This document shows positions 35,026 through 43,694 of a stretch of DNA of 64,000 nucleotides, in pieces. The notes beneath the pieces are model-generated. The model did not search any database. It was not told the DNA's origin and saw only the letters and a list, made by a program, of their open reading frames with translations. The position numbers and the translations under genes were made by a program. Position 1 is the first letter of the stretch; each line of letters begins with the position of its first letter. The DNA comes from CALMKX01 sp036274895 (GTDB taxonomy: Bacteria > Acidobacteriota > Thermoanaerobaculia > Multivoradales > SZUA-115), in assembly GCA_036274895.1 (NCBI GenBank), contig DASUEU010000064.1:1-64000 (forward strand), read 5' to 3'.

Positions 35026-35101
35026 GACGGGAATCTCCGGGGTCGGTGGGCGCGAGGCAGGGTGCTACGATTCCGCGGCGCTCCCCGACGAGGCTAACAC
35101 C

Positions 35102-37273
35102 ATGAGACGAAGCGACCATTCCCCCCTGGTTCCCACTTTCACCCTGCTGCTGACCATGTCCATCCCCATGAGCCCCGCAATCGCCGTCGCCGAGCCTCCC
35201 GCAGCCACCCCCGAAGCATCCGTGGCCTCCTCACCTCCGGCCCCACCGCAGGCCCGGAGGGTGCCCAGCGAGCGCACCCTCTTCGGCCACACCTTGAAGG
35301 ACGACTACGCCTGGCTGCGCGAACGCGACAACCCGGCGACCATCGCCCACCTCGAGGCCGAGAACCGCTGGACCGAGGCGGTGATGGCACCCACGGCCGA
35401 GCTGCGCGAGACCCTCTACCGCGAGATGGTCGGTCGCATCAAGGAGACCGACCTGTCGGCGCCGTACCGCCGCAAGGGCTATTTCTACTACTCGCGCACC
35501 GAGCAGGGCCGGCAGTACCCGATCCACTGCCGCAAGCGGGGCTCGCTCACGGCGCCCGAGGAAGTGATGCTGGACGTCAACGTACTCGCCCAAGGCCGCG
35601 GCTTCACCCAGCTGGGCGAAGCGGAGCCCAGCCCGGACTCCCGCCTGCTCGCCTACACCGTGGACTTCGACGGTTCCGAGCACTACCAGCTGCGCATCCG
35701 CGACCTGGCGACCGGCAAGGATCTGCCCGACGTGATCCCGGAGGTCTCCGCCGGGGTGAGCTGGGCCACCGACAACCAGAACCTCTTCTACGTCACCCTG
35801 GACGCGGCCAACCGCCCCTTCCGCGCCTGGCGCCACCGCCTGGGCACGCCGCCGAGCGAGGACGTGGAGGTCTACCACGAGCCGGATGACGCCTTCTTCG
35901 TCCGCGTCAGTCGCACCAAGGACGACCGCTTCCTGCTGGTCACCGCGGACAGCTCCACCACCAGCGAGTGGCGCTTCCTACCCGCGGACCAGCCCACCTC
36001 GGCGCTGCAGCTCTTCCGGGCCCGGAAGAGCGAGGTCGAGTACTCGGTGGAGCACCACGGCCAGCACTTCTACGTGCTGACCAACGAGGGAGCGAAGAAC
36101 GGCAAGCTGATGCGAGTGGCCGACGGGGATCCGGCCGGCTCCCCCTGGGAGGAAATCGTGCCGGCCCGCGAGGAGGTGCGCCTCGAAGGGATCGAGGTCT
36201 TCGCCCGCCACCTGGCCTTCTTCGAGCGGGACGGTGGGCTGGTCTCGATCCGGGTGCGCGACCTCGCCACCGGCGCCGAGCACACCGTGGCCCAGCCCGA
36301 GGCCTCCTACGCCCTCTTCCCCTCGCGCAACCTCGAGTTCGACACCACCCTGCTGCGCTTCCACTACACCTCGCTGGTGACGCCGATGTCGGTCTTCGAC
36401 TACGACCTCGAGCGACGCGAGCGCACCCTGGTCAAGGCCACGGAGGTGCTGGGCGGCTACGACCCCGAGCAGTACGCCACGGAGAGGCGGGAGGCCAAGG
36501 CCCCGGACGGAGTGGCGGTGCCGATCTCGCTGGTCTACAAGAAGGGCCTGATCAAGAACGGCAAGAACCCCTGTGTGCTCAACGGCTACGGCGCCTACGG
36601 CGCGTCCTCGGACCCGTTCTTCTCGACAGCGCGCCTGTCCCTGCTGGACCGCGGCTTCGTCTTCGCCATCGCCCACGTGCGCGGCGGCGGCGACCTCGGC
36701 AAGCGCTGGCATGACGCCGGCAAGCTCCAGAACAAGAGGAACACCTTCACCGACTTCATCGCCGTGGCCGAGCACCTGATCCGCGAGGGCTACACGAGCA
36801 AGGAGCGCCTGGCCGCCACCGGCGGCTCGGCCGGGGGCCTGTTGATCGGCGCCGTGGTCAACGCCCGGCCGGACCTCTTCGCCGCCGCCATCGCCACCGT
36901 GCCCTTCGTCGACCTGATGAACACCATGCTCGACCCGACGCTACCGCTCACCGTCAACGAGTACGAGGAGTGGGGCAACCCGAACGACCAGGCGGCCTTC
37001 GAGACCATGCTCTCCTACTCGCCCTACGACAACGTCGCCGCCCAGGAATACCCCCACCTGCTGGTGACCGCGGGCTTGAACGACCCGCGGGTGAGCTACT
37101 GGGAGCCGGCCAAGTGGGTGGCCCGCCTGCGCGCCACCAAGAAGGGCGACCAGCGCCTGCTGCTGCGCACCGACATGGGTGCCGGCCACGGCGGCGCCTC
37201 CGGCCGCTACGACGCGCTCAAGAAGGTCGCCTTCGAATACGCCTTCCTGATCGACGTGCTCGGGGCGCGGTGA
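35102..37273 (+). CDS. Exported oligopeptidase B-like S9 serine protease
   Basis: 723 residues. A hydrophobic N-terminus (LLLTMSIPMSPAIAVAEPPA) suggests export, unlike the cytoplasmic E. coli enzyme. A propeller region follows, then the alpha/beta-hydrolase domain with NGYGAYGASSDPFFS, HVRGGGDLGKRWHDAGKL and GGSAGGLL (catalytic Ser), DPRVSYWEPAKW (Asp region) and MGAGHGGASGRYD (His). The RGGGDLG element and VNEYEEWGNP favour oligopeptidase B over prolyl oligopeptidase. It should cleave short peptides after basic residues. The ATG at 35102 is chosen because the upstream extension is antisense to the VWFA gene. Confidence 0.92.
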   Translation: MRRSDHSPLVPTFTLLLTMSIPMSPAIAVAEPPAATPEASVASSPPAPPQARRVPSERTLFGHTLKDDYAWLRERDNPATIAHLEAENRWTEAVMAPTAELRETLYREMVGRIKETDLSAPYRRKGYFYYSRTEQGRQYPIHCRKRGSLTAPEEVMLDVNVLAQGRGFTQLGEAEPSPDSRLLAYTVDFDGSEHYQLRIRDLATGKDLPDVIPEVSAGVSWATDNQNLFYVTLDAANRPFRAWRHRLGTPPSEDVEVYHEPDDAFFVRVSRTKDDRFLLVTADSSTTSEWRFLPADQPTSALQLFRARKSEVEYSVEHHGQHFYVLTNEGAKNGKLMRVADGDPAGSPWEEIVPAREEVRLEGIEVFARHLAFFERDGGLVSIRVRDLATGAEHTVAQPEASYALFPSRNLEFDTTLLRFHYTSLVTPMSVFDYDLERRERTLVKATEVLGGYDPEQYATERREAKAPDGVAVPISLVYKKGLIKNGKNPCVLNGYGAYGASSDPFFSTARLSLLDRGFVFAIAHVRGGGDLGKRWHDAGKLQNKRNTFTDFIAVAEHLIREGYTSKERLAATGGSAGGLLIGAVVNARPDLFAAAIATVPFVDLMNTMLDPTLPLTVNEYEEWGNPNDQAAFETMLSYSPYDNVAAQEYPHLLVTAGLNDPRVSYWEPAKWVARLRATKKGDQRLLLRTDMGAGHGGASGRYDALKKVAFEYAFLIDVLGAR

Positions 37274-37373
37274 GGGCCGGTCCCGATCGGCTGGGTCGGC
37301 CTTCCGGGGTGTAGCCCGGCCCCACCCTCGCGGGCGGTAGCAGCGGTGTGGGCTCGCCCTTACAATTCGTCAC

Positions 37374-37796
37374 ATGGCGAATCGACGTACTGAAACACCA
37401 CCAGATCTCGAGCCTCTGGTGGACGCTGCCAAGGGGTTGGCCCACCCCGCCCGGCTGCGGCTCCTCGGCATGCTCGCGAGCGGTGAGCTGTGCGTCTGCC
37501 AGCTGACCGCGGTCCTCGAGCTGGCTCCCTCCACCGTCTCCCAGCACCTCTCCGTGCTGTCGCAGGGTGGCTGGGTGCGCGAGCGCAAGGAGGGCAAGCT
37601 GGTTTTCTACCGGCTGCGGGAGGACGGCCCCGCCGCGCTCCTGCTGGCGCCGCTCCGGCAGCTGCTGGCGCGAGAGCCGGCGATCCGCCAGGACCTCGAC
37701 CTAGTGGGCCGGCTGCGCCGGCTGGACGTGGCGGTGCTCTGCGCCGCAGACCTGGACCTGGTGGCCCTCGGCGTCCGCAGGCCGGAAGCGAGGTGA
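37374..37796 (+). CDS. arsR: ArsR-family metalloregulator
   Basis: The 140-residue protein is a winged-helix repressor: LAHPARLRLLGMLASGELCVCQL, then STVSQHLSVLSQGGWVRERKEGK as the recognition region, then FYRLRE. The ELCVCQL motif carries the cysteine pair used by ArsR proteins to bind As(III). A third Cys lies near the C-terminus (AVLCAADLD). Its position just before an ArsP-type permease and an arsenate reductase indicates local control of this operon, presumably by release from DNA on arsenite binding. Confidence 0.93.
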   Translation: MANRRTETPPDLEPLVDAAKGLAHPARLRLLGMLASGELCVCQLTAVLELAPSTVSQHLSVLSQGGWVRERKEGKLVFYRLREDGPAALLLAPLRQLLAREPAIRQDLDLVGRLRRLDVAVLCAADLDLVALGVRRPEAR

Positions 37797-37801
37797 CGAC
37801 C

Positions 37802-39097
37802 ATGAACGAGAGCCGGGAGATCCGCTGGTGGGTGGCCTTGGCCGGGGGCTTCCTGCTCTTCTACTTCCTCCCCGTCGGCACGCCGCGTTTCGACGGCGCC
37901 GTCAGCGAGGCCTTGCACCTCGCCCGCTGGTACGCTCGGGAGCACGTCCTCCTCTGTCTGGTGCCTGCCTTCTTCCTCGCCGGGGCGATCGGCGTCTTCA
38001 TCAGCCAGGCCTCGGTGATGCGCTACCTGGGCGCCGGAGCCCCACGGGCGATGGCCTATGGCGTGGCCTCGGTCTCGGGCACCGTGCTGGCGGTCTGTTC
38101 CTGCACGGTGCTGCCCCTCTTCGGTGGGATCTACAAGCGGGGCGCGGGCCTCGGTCCGGCCACCGCCTTTCTCTACTCCGGCCCGGCGATCAACGCCCTG
38201 GCGATCATCCTGACCGCCCGCGTCCTCGGCTTCGAGATCGGGGTCGCCCGGGCGGTGGGGGCCGTGGCCTTCAGCGTCGTCATCGGCCTGGCCATGGCCT
38301 GGATCTTCCGCGGGGAGGAGCAGGAGCGCGCAGCTCGACAGACGGCCTCGGCGACTCCAGAGCCCCTGCTGTCGCTCCCCCGGCAGGCACTCTTCTTCGG
38401 CCTTCAGGCAGCTCTGCTGGTCTTCGCCAACTGGGCCCCGGCGGCAGGCGGCTTCTTCGCCGCCGTCCACGCCGTGAAGTGGCCCCTGACCGCCGGTGCC
38501 GCCGCGGGCCTGCTGCTGGTGCTCTGGCGCTGGATGGGGCTCGCCAGCAGGTGGGCCCTGGGCACGGCGTTCACCGTGGCGGCCCTGGCCGCGCTCGCCC
38601 CGGAGCATCCGCAGCTGCCGATGGTCGGCGGCTTCGTCGTGCTCGCCGTCGCCCTCGCCCGCGACGAGGGCGAGCTGGGGGAGTGGTGGGCCGCGACCTG
38701 GGGATTCGCCAAACAGATCCTGCCGCTCTTGGCGGTGGGCGTTCTGCTCTCCGGGCTCCTGCTCGGCAGGCCGGGGCACGAGGGCTTGATCCCCGCCGAC
38801 TGGGTCGCCCGCTCGGTGGGTGGCAACTCGCTCGCCGCCAATCTCTTCGCCTCGCTCGCCGGGGCGTTCATGTACTTCGCCACCCTGACCGAGATCCCGA
38901 TCCTCCAGGGTCTCTTGGGCTCGGGAATGGGCGAGGGTCCGGGCCTGGCCCTGCTGCTGGCGGGGCCGGCCCTCTCGCTGCCCAGCATGCTGGTGCTGCG
39001 CAGCCTGATGGGATGGAAGAAGACCGCGGCCTACGTTGCCCTGGTGGTGGTCATGGCAGCGGCGACGGGGGCGTTCTACGGATGGCTCATGAACTGA
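37802..39097 (+). CDS. ArsP/DUF318-type permease
   Basis: 431 residues with about ten hydrophobic segments. The segment VSGTVLAVCSCTVLPLFGGIYKRGAG is the conserved core of DUF318 permeases, with the vicinal cysteines found in ArsP, which exports organoarsenicals such as methylarsenite. LYSGPAINALAIILTARVLG and ATLTEIPILQGLL are also typical. The ATG at 37802 is 5 nt after the arsR stop codon. The longer open frame upstream is the shifted frame of arsR. Whether it moves inorganic arsenite or an organic form cannot be told here. Confidence 0.9.
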   Translation: MNESREIRWWVALAGGFLLFYFLPVGTPRFDGAVSEALHLARWYAREHVLLCLVPAFFLAGAIGVFISQASVMRYLGAGAPRAMAYGVASVSGTVLAVCSCTVLPLFGGIYKRGAGLGPATAFLYSGPAINALAIILTARVLGFEIGVARAVGAVAFSVVIGLAMAWIFRGEEQERAARQTASATPEPLLSLPRQALFFGLQAALLVFANWAPAAGGFFAAVHAVKWPLTAGAAAGLLLVLWRWMGLASRWALGTAFTVAALAALAPEHPQLPMVGGFVVLAVALARDEGELGEWWAATWGFAKQILPLLAVGVLLSGLLLGRPGHEGLIPADWVARSVGGNSLAANLFASLAGAFMYFATLTEIPILQGLLGSGMGEGPGLALLLAGPALSLPSMLVLRSLMGWKKTAAYVALVVVMAAATGAFYGWLMN

Positions 39098-39108
39098 GGA
39101 GAAGACCC

Positions 39109-39366
39109 ATGAAGATCAAGCTCCAGATCCTGGGCACCGGCTGCCCGAAGTGCCAACTGCTCACCGAGCACACCGAGCGTGCCGCGCACGAGCTCGGCCT
39201 CGACTTCGAGATCGAGAAGGTGACCGAGATCGACCGCATCCTCGACTTCGGAGTGATCGCCACTCCGGCGCTGGTGGTCGACGGCGAGATCAGGGTCTCC
39301 GGTCACGTGCCGTCGACGCCGCGCCTGAAGGAGCTGCTCGCCGGCGAAACGGCGGTAGCCTCGTGA
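39109..39366 (+). CDS. Small thioredoxin-family protein (TM0996/MTH895-like)
   Basis: The ATG at 39109, with AGGAG just upstream, gives 85 residues: MKIKLQILGTGCPKCQLLTE. The CPKC pair near the N-terminus and the cis-Pro loop ATPALVVDGEI define the redox-active small thioredoxin group seen beside DUF318 permeases. It may supply electrons to ArsC or keep the permease cysteines reduced; this is inference from neighbourhood. The TGA stop overlaps the GTG of arsC. Confidence 0.92.
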   Translation: MKIKLQILGTGCPKCQLLTEHTERAAHELGLDFEIEKVTEIDRILDFGVIATPALVVDGEIRVSGHVPSTPRLKELLAGETAVAS

Positions 39367-39773
39367 GCCGCGGCCTGCTCTTTCTCTGCGTCGCCAACTC
39401 GGCGCGCAGCCAAATGGCGGAGGGCATCGCCCGCTCGCTCGCAGGAGACGGCTGGCTCGTCCAGAGCGCGGGCTCGGCGCCTTCTCGAGTGAACCCGCTG
39501 GCGGTGGAGGCCCTCGCCGAGATCGGCATCGACATCGGCCACCAGCGCTCGAAGTCGGTGGCCGAGATCGACCCGGCCACGGTCGACACCGTGATCACCC
39601 TCTGCGCCGAGGAGGTCTGCCCCCTCTACCTCGGCCCGGCCCGCCGCCTCGACTGGCCCCTCCCCGACCCCGCCGGCCACGACGAGCCCCCCGCCGCCAG
39701 CCTCGAGCGCTTCCGCGCCGTGCGCGACGAGCTGCGGCAGCGGCTGGCGCGGTTCTTGGCGGAGGAGGGCTGA
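39363..39773 (+). CDS. arsC: Arsenate reductase, low-molecular-weight phosphatase family
   Basis: Translation from the GTG at 39363 overlaps the upstream stop as GTGA and gives 136 residues, (V/M)SRGLLFLCVANSARSQMAEG. CVANSAR is the C-x5-R catalytic loop, and DWPLPDPAG provides the general acid Asp. A further Cys pair lies at ITLCAEEVC, as used in the thioredoxin-coupled ArsC mechanism. It reduces arsenate to arsenite in the cytoplasm. The open frame goes further upstream but only as a shifted reading of the thioredoxin gene. Confidence 0.92.
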   Translation: MSRGLLFLCVANSARSQMAEGIARSLAGDGWLVQSAGSAPSRVNPLAVEALAEIGIDIGHQRSKSVAEIDPATVDTVITLCAEEVCPLYLGPARRLDWPLPDPAGHDEPPAASLERFRAVRDELRQRLARFLAEEG

Positions 39774-39817
39774 GGCCCCGGGTGCGGAGGTAGAATCCGC
39801 GCCAACAGGGCCAAGAC

Positions 39818-40969
39818 ATGCTGATCCAGCACCTCAAAGTCTCCGGGCTGCTCTCGTTCGGCCCCACCGGCATCGACCTGCCGTTGGGGGGCTTGAACGT
39901 GCTGATCGGCCCGAACGGCTCGGGAAAGTCGAACCTGCTCGAAGTCCTCGCCCTCCTCCGCGCCGCACCTACCAACCTGCCGCAGCCGATCAAGGAGATG
40001 GGGGGGGTGAGGGAATGGCTCTGGAAGGGGCCGGATGCGCCGAAGGAAGCCGTTATCGAAGCCGATGTCTGGGCGCGTGGACTGCTCCGTCACACCCTGA
40101 GGGTGACTGAGCAGGGTGAACGATTCGAAGTGGCGGACGAGAGCATCGAGAGTCCCCTTCTGGCTGCCGGAGCAACGGAGAGAGCCTACTTCTATCGTTT
40201 CCGGCGTGGCCAACCCGTTCTTTACGATCGGCCGGGGGACCGGCCCCTGCTTCGCGACAGCGTGAAGCCTGAGCAGTCGATCCTGTCCCAAGTCCGGGAC
40301 CCAGAGCGCTACCCGGAACTTGCCGCGCTTCATGGCCAGTACAGCCGAATCTGTCTGTTCCGGGACTGGAGCTTCGGTCCGAAGGCACCGCTGCGCCGCG
40401 AGCAGAGTGCACACGGGAGAGGAGACTTCCTCAGCGAGGGCGGTGAGAACCTCGCCCTCGTACTGTCCGAGATCGGCCTGCCCGAGAGGTCTAACTTCCT
40501 TGAGGCCCTCCGAGAGCTCTACAGCGGTATCGTCGATTTCAGGCTGGCGATCCGCGGCGGCAACGTGCACTTGTACCTGGTGGAGAGCGATGGACGTGAG
40601 ATCCCCGCCACCCGTCTTTCGGACGGCACGTTGCGCTATCTCTGCCTGTTGGCGATCCTTCTCCATCCCGAGCCTCCACCCCTGATCGCCATCGAGGAGC
40701 CAGAGCTCGGGCTCCATCCGGACGTGATCCCGCACGTCGCCGAGCTACTGGTCAAAGCTTCGGAGCGCACGCAGCTCGTGGTGACCACTCATTCGCGTTT
40801 GCTGGTCGATGCCCTTTCCGATCACCCCGAGACCGTGATCGTCTGCGAGAAGGAGAACGGCGAATCGCGCTTCGAGCGCCTGGACGCGAAGACGCTCGCC
40901 TCATGGCTCGAGAAGTACTCCTTGGGGCAGCTCTGGAGCATGGGGGAGCTGGGGGGCAATCGCTGGTGA
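39818..40969 (+). CDS. AAA15/AAA21-type ATPase paired with DUF4276
   Basis: 383 residues with an ABC-like head-domain ATPase: Walker A GPNGSGKSN near residue 32, a signature-like RLSDGTLRYLCLLAIL, Walker B PLIAIEEPELGLHPDV, and a switch/H-loop LVVTTHSRLLVDAL. The layout fits SMC-like ATPases of the COG4637 kind. Its stop overlaps the GTG of the DUF4276 gene as GTGA. ATPase plus TOPRIM-like partner is the arrangement of OLD/PARIS/Abi systems, so an antiphage role is plausible but not shown. Codon use shows no strong departure from neighbours. Confidence 0.9.
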   Translation: MLIQHLKVSGLLSFGPTGIDLPLGGLNVLIGPNGSGKSNLLEVLALLRAAPTNLPQPIKEMGGVREWLWKGPDAPKEAVIEADVWARGLLRHTLRVTEQGERFEVADESIESPLLAAGATERAYFYRFRRGQPVLYDRPGDRPLLRDSVKPEQSILSQVRDPERYPELAALHGQYSRICLFRDWSFGPKAPLRREQSAHGRGDFLSEGGENLALVLSEIGLPERSNFLEALRELYSGIVDFRLAIRGGNVHLYLVESDGREIPATRLSDGTLRYLCLLAILLHPEPPPLIAIEEPELGLHPDVIPHVAELLVKASERTQLVVTTHSRLLVDALSDHPETVIVCEKENGESRFERLDAKTLASWLEKYSLGQLWSMGELGGNRW

Positions 40970-41577
40970 GGGTGAAGCTCTACATCGAAGGGGGAGGGGA
41001 AGGAAAGCCGCTTGACGAGCTGTTCCGCCGAGCCTGGAGGCGCTTCTTCGAGAAGGCGGGGCTCGGCGGCAGGATGCCCAGAGTGGTCCGCGGCGGAAGC
41101 CGGCTCGCTACTTTCGACGCTTTCAAGACGGCGGTTGCCAATCGGAGATCGGAAGACCCGCCCATGCTCCTGCCCATGCTCTTGGTCGACAGCGAAGCCG
41201 CAGTCGAAGCAGGGCATTCCGTCTGGCAGCACCTGAGGCGGCGGGATGGCTGGGACCGCCCGCCCGAGGCTGGCGAGGACCAGGCGTTCCTCATGGTGCA
41301 GGTGATGGAGACATGGTTCGTCGCCGACCGAGCGACGCTGCGGTCCTTCTTCGGGGAGAGCTTCAAGGAGAGTCACCTGCCCCCGTGGCCGGACCTCGAA
41401 GCCGTGCCCAAGGTGACGGTTCTCGCGGCGCTGGATCGGGCTTCCGCAGGGTGCGGCGCCCGGCGCTATAAGAAGGGCCCGGTCTCCTTCAAGCTCCTGG
41501 AGCAGCTGAACCCGGCGTTGGTCGAGAGCGCTTGCCCCGGCGCCCGAGCCCTCCTCGCAGCCCTTCGGAAGCACTGA
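40966..41577 (+). CDS. DUF4276 family protein
   Basis: Translation from the GTG at 40966 gives 203 residues beginning VRVKLYIEGGGEGKPLDELF, the conserved DUF4276 opening with an acidic residue followed by three glycines. LLVDSEAAV supplies a DxE-like pair, and QVMETWFVAD is the second conserved block. Such proteins are thought to have a TOPRIM-like nuclease fold (Glu, then DxD/DxE). Coupled by a 4-nt overlap to the AAA ATPase. The longer open frame upstream overlaps the ATPase gene in another frame and has no family match. Confidence 0.88.
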   Translation: MRVKLYIEGGGEGKPLDELFRRAWRRFFEKAGLGGRMPRVVRGGSRLATFDAFKTAVANRRSEDPPMLLPMLLVDSEAAVEAGHSVWQHLRRRDGWDRPPEAGEDQAFLMVQVMETWFVADRATLRSFFGESFKESHLPPWPDLEAVPKVTVLAALDRASAGCGARRYKKGPVSFKLLEQLNPALVESACPGARALLAALRKH

Positions 41578-41598
41578 ACGAGGCGCGCGAGCCCTTTC

Positions 41599-42609
41599 AT
41601 GATCGAAGCCCAGGGCCTCAGCAAGACCTTCTTCGTGCACGAGAAGGAGCCTGGGCTCAAGGGCTCCTTGCGCTCGTTGTTCCGGCGCAAGCGTCTGGTG
41701 CGGGAGGCGGTGAAGGGGGTGAGCTTCACCATTGGCGAGGGCGAGATCGTCGGCATGGTGGGAGCCAACGGGGCAGGCAAGACCACGGTGGTGAAGATGC
41801 TCGCCGGCATCATCCACCCCACCACCGGCCGGGCCCGCGTGCTCGGTTACGACCCCTGGCAGCGCGACGACCGCATGCGCCGCCAGATCGCCCTGGTGAT
41901 GGGCCAGAAGGCCCAGCTGTGGTGGGACCTGCCGGCCGGGGACAGCTTCCTGCTGCTGCGCGAGATCTACCAGATCCCCCACGAACAGTTCGCCACCAGC
42001 CTCGCCTACCTCGCCGAGGTGCTCGAGGCGGGGGAGCTGATGAAGGTCCAGCTGCGCCGCCTCTCCTTGGGCGAGCGGATGAAGATGGAGCTGATCGCCG
42101 CCCTGCTGCACTCGCCCCGGGTGGTCTTTTTGGACGAGCCCACCATCGGCCTCGACCTCTCGGCCCAGCGGGCCATCCGCGACTTCCTGCTGCGCTACCG
42201 GCGCGACCACCGGCCGGCGATGATCATCACCAGCCACTACATGGAGGACATCGAGCGCCTTTGCGAGCGCATCCTCATCCTGCGTGAGGGCGAGCTGGTC
42301 TACGATGGCCCGCTGGCCGCCATCCGCCGCCACTACGGCGAGAAGAAGGTGCTCACCGCGCGGCTCGACCCGGAGCTCTCCGCCGAGACCCTGGCCGAGC
42401 GGGTGGCCGCCGTCGATCTCGACCGCCTCGGCCGGGTGGTCAGCCGCGACGGCGACGCCCTGCGGTTGGAAGTCCCCCGGGAGCGGGTGCCGGAGGTGGC
42501 CGGCCATCTGCTCGCCGCCCTGCCGGTGGCCGACCTGGCCATCGAGGAGGAGGACATAGCGGTGATCATCGAGGCGATCTTGAAGGGCCGCGGCCAGGTG
42601 GTGCCATGA
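41599..42609 (+). CDS. ABC-2 exporter ATP-binding protein
   Basis: 336 residues with Walker A GANGAGKTT, Q-loop in ALVMGQKAQLWWD, signature RLSLGERMKMEL, Walker B VVFLDEPTIGLD and H-loop ITSHYMED. The RLRSLFRRKRLVREAVKGVSF insertion near the N-terminus and MGQKAQLWWDLP are features of the COG4586 group of ABC-2 exporters. A C-terminal domain of about 90 residues follows the NBD. It should energise the permease that follows, whose ATG overlaps this stop codon. Confidence 0.94.
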   Translation: MIEAQGLSKTFFVHEKEPGLKGSLRSLFRRKRLVREAVKGVSFTIGEGEIVGMVGANGAGKTTVVKMLAGIIHPTTGRARVLGYDPWQRDDRMRRQIALVMGQKAQLWWDLPAGDSFLLLREIYQIPHEQFATSLAYLAEVLEAGELMKVQLRRLSLGERMKMELIAALLHSPRVVFLDEPTIGLDLSAQRAIRDFLLRYRRDHRPAMIITSHYMEDIERLCERILILREGELVYDGPLAAIRRHYGEKKVLTARLDPELSAETLAERVAAVDLDRLGRVVSRDGDALRLEVPRERVPEVAGHLLAALPVADLAIEEEDIAVIIEAILKGRGQVVP

Positions 42610-43418
42610 CCCCCGCCACCTTCGCCGCCATCGCCGGCGGCGAGGCCCGCAAGCTGATGAGCTACCGGGCGGACTTCTGGATCAGCACGCTGGTCGCCTT
42701 CATGGTGCGGATGGCCGTCGCCTGGTTCCTTTGGGACGCGATCTTCGCCTCGACCGGCCGCACGGAGATCGCCGGCTTCAGCCGCGAGGGGATGGTTCTC
42801 TACTACGTGCTGGTCCTGCTGATCGGCAAGGTGGTCAGTGGCGAGGAGCGGCAGGTGTCGATCGCCCAGGACATCTACGAGGGGCGCCTCTCCCGCTACC
42901 TGCTCTTCCCCGGTGGTTACTTCAGCTTCAAGTATGCCGAGCACCTGGGCCAGTTGGTGCCCGTGCTCGCCCAGCTGGTGCTCTTCGGCAGCTGGGCGGC
43001 CCTGGTCTTCGACCTCGAGAGCCTGGGCAGCGTCTCGGCCGGCTCCGTGGCGCGTGCTGCGGTCGCGGTGGCGGTGGGCAACCTGCTGGCCTTCCTGATC
43101 GCCTTCTTGACCGAGTCGGTCGCCTTCTGGGCCGACAACGTCTGGTCGCTCAACGTCTTGCTGCGCTTCGTCGCCCATCTGCTGGGCGGTGAGATGCTGC
43201 CCCTCGAGCTCTTCCCCGCCTGGGCCCGCCTCGGGCTCGACCTGCTGCCCTTCCGTTTTCTCTTCCACTTCCCGGCCATGACTCTGGTCGGTCGTATCGA
43301 CGCCCAGAGCTGGGTGAGCGGCCTCGCCATCGCCCTCGGATGGTGTTTGGTGCTGACTCTTGTGGCCCGTGTGGTGTGGCGGCGAGGGACCTTGGTGTAC
43401 ACCGGAGTGGGGATCTGA
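42606..43418 (+). CDS. ABC-2 exporter permease subunit
   Basis: 270 residues with about six hydrophobic segments, beginning MTPATFAAIAGGEARKLMSY and containing DFWISTLVAFMVRMAVAWFLW. ATGA overlap with the ATP-binding gene. COG4586 ATPases are often accompanied by two permease genes; here only one is present, so the channel is probably a homodimer. The substrate is unknown. No other transporter subunit is next to it. Confidence 0.9.
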   Translation: MTPATFAAIAGGEARKLMSYRADFWISTLVAFMVRMAVAWFLWDAIFASTGRTEIAGFSREGMVLYYVLVLLIGKVVSGEERQVSIAQDIYEGRLSRYLLFPGGYFSFKYAEHLGQLVPVLAQLVLFGSWAALVFDLESLGSVSAGSVARAAVAVAVGNLLAFLIAFLTESVAFWADNVWSLNVLLRFVAHLLGGEMLPLELFPAWARLGLDLLPFRFLFHFPAMTLVGRIDAQSWVSGLAIALGWCLVLTLVARVVWRRGTLVYTGVGI

Positions 43419-43464
43419 GTTAGCGCGGTAGTATCTCCGCTGCAATCCCCGGGAGCCCCAAACG

Positions 43465-43689
43465 ATGATACGAATCCAGGTCTCGCTCACCAACGAGCAA
43501 TATCAAGCCCTGAAGGCCGCCGCCGAAGGCGCCGGGCTGGGCACCAGCGCCCTCCTTCGCCGACTGGTCACCGAGGGCCTCGCGGTCCCACGGGAGCGGG
43601 CACTCGAACCACCCCTCCCGACTGCGGAGGAGCGTAGGGACGAGGCGGAGACCCGCCGCCCGACCGCGCGGCGCCGCAGGGGAAGCTGA
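43465..43689 (+). CDS. Small ribbon-helix-helix-like protein
   Basis: 74 residues: MIRIQVSLTNEQYQALKAAA, then EGAGLGTSALLRRLVTEGLA. A beta strand followed by two helices is the pattern of a CopG/Arc-type DNA-binding dimer, and the C-terminal third is Arg/Glu-rich and probably disordered. It is 5 nt upstream of the M20 peptidase gene. It may be an antitoxin-like or small regulator; no toxin partner is adjacent. Assignment rests on pattern only. Confidence 0.65.
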   Translation: MIRIQVSLTNEQYQALKAAAEGAGLGTSALLRRLVTEGLAVPRERALEPPLPTAEERRDEAETRRPTARRRRGS

Positions 43690-43694
43690 GCGCC

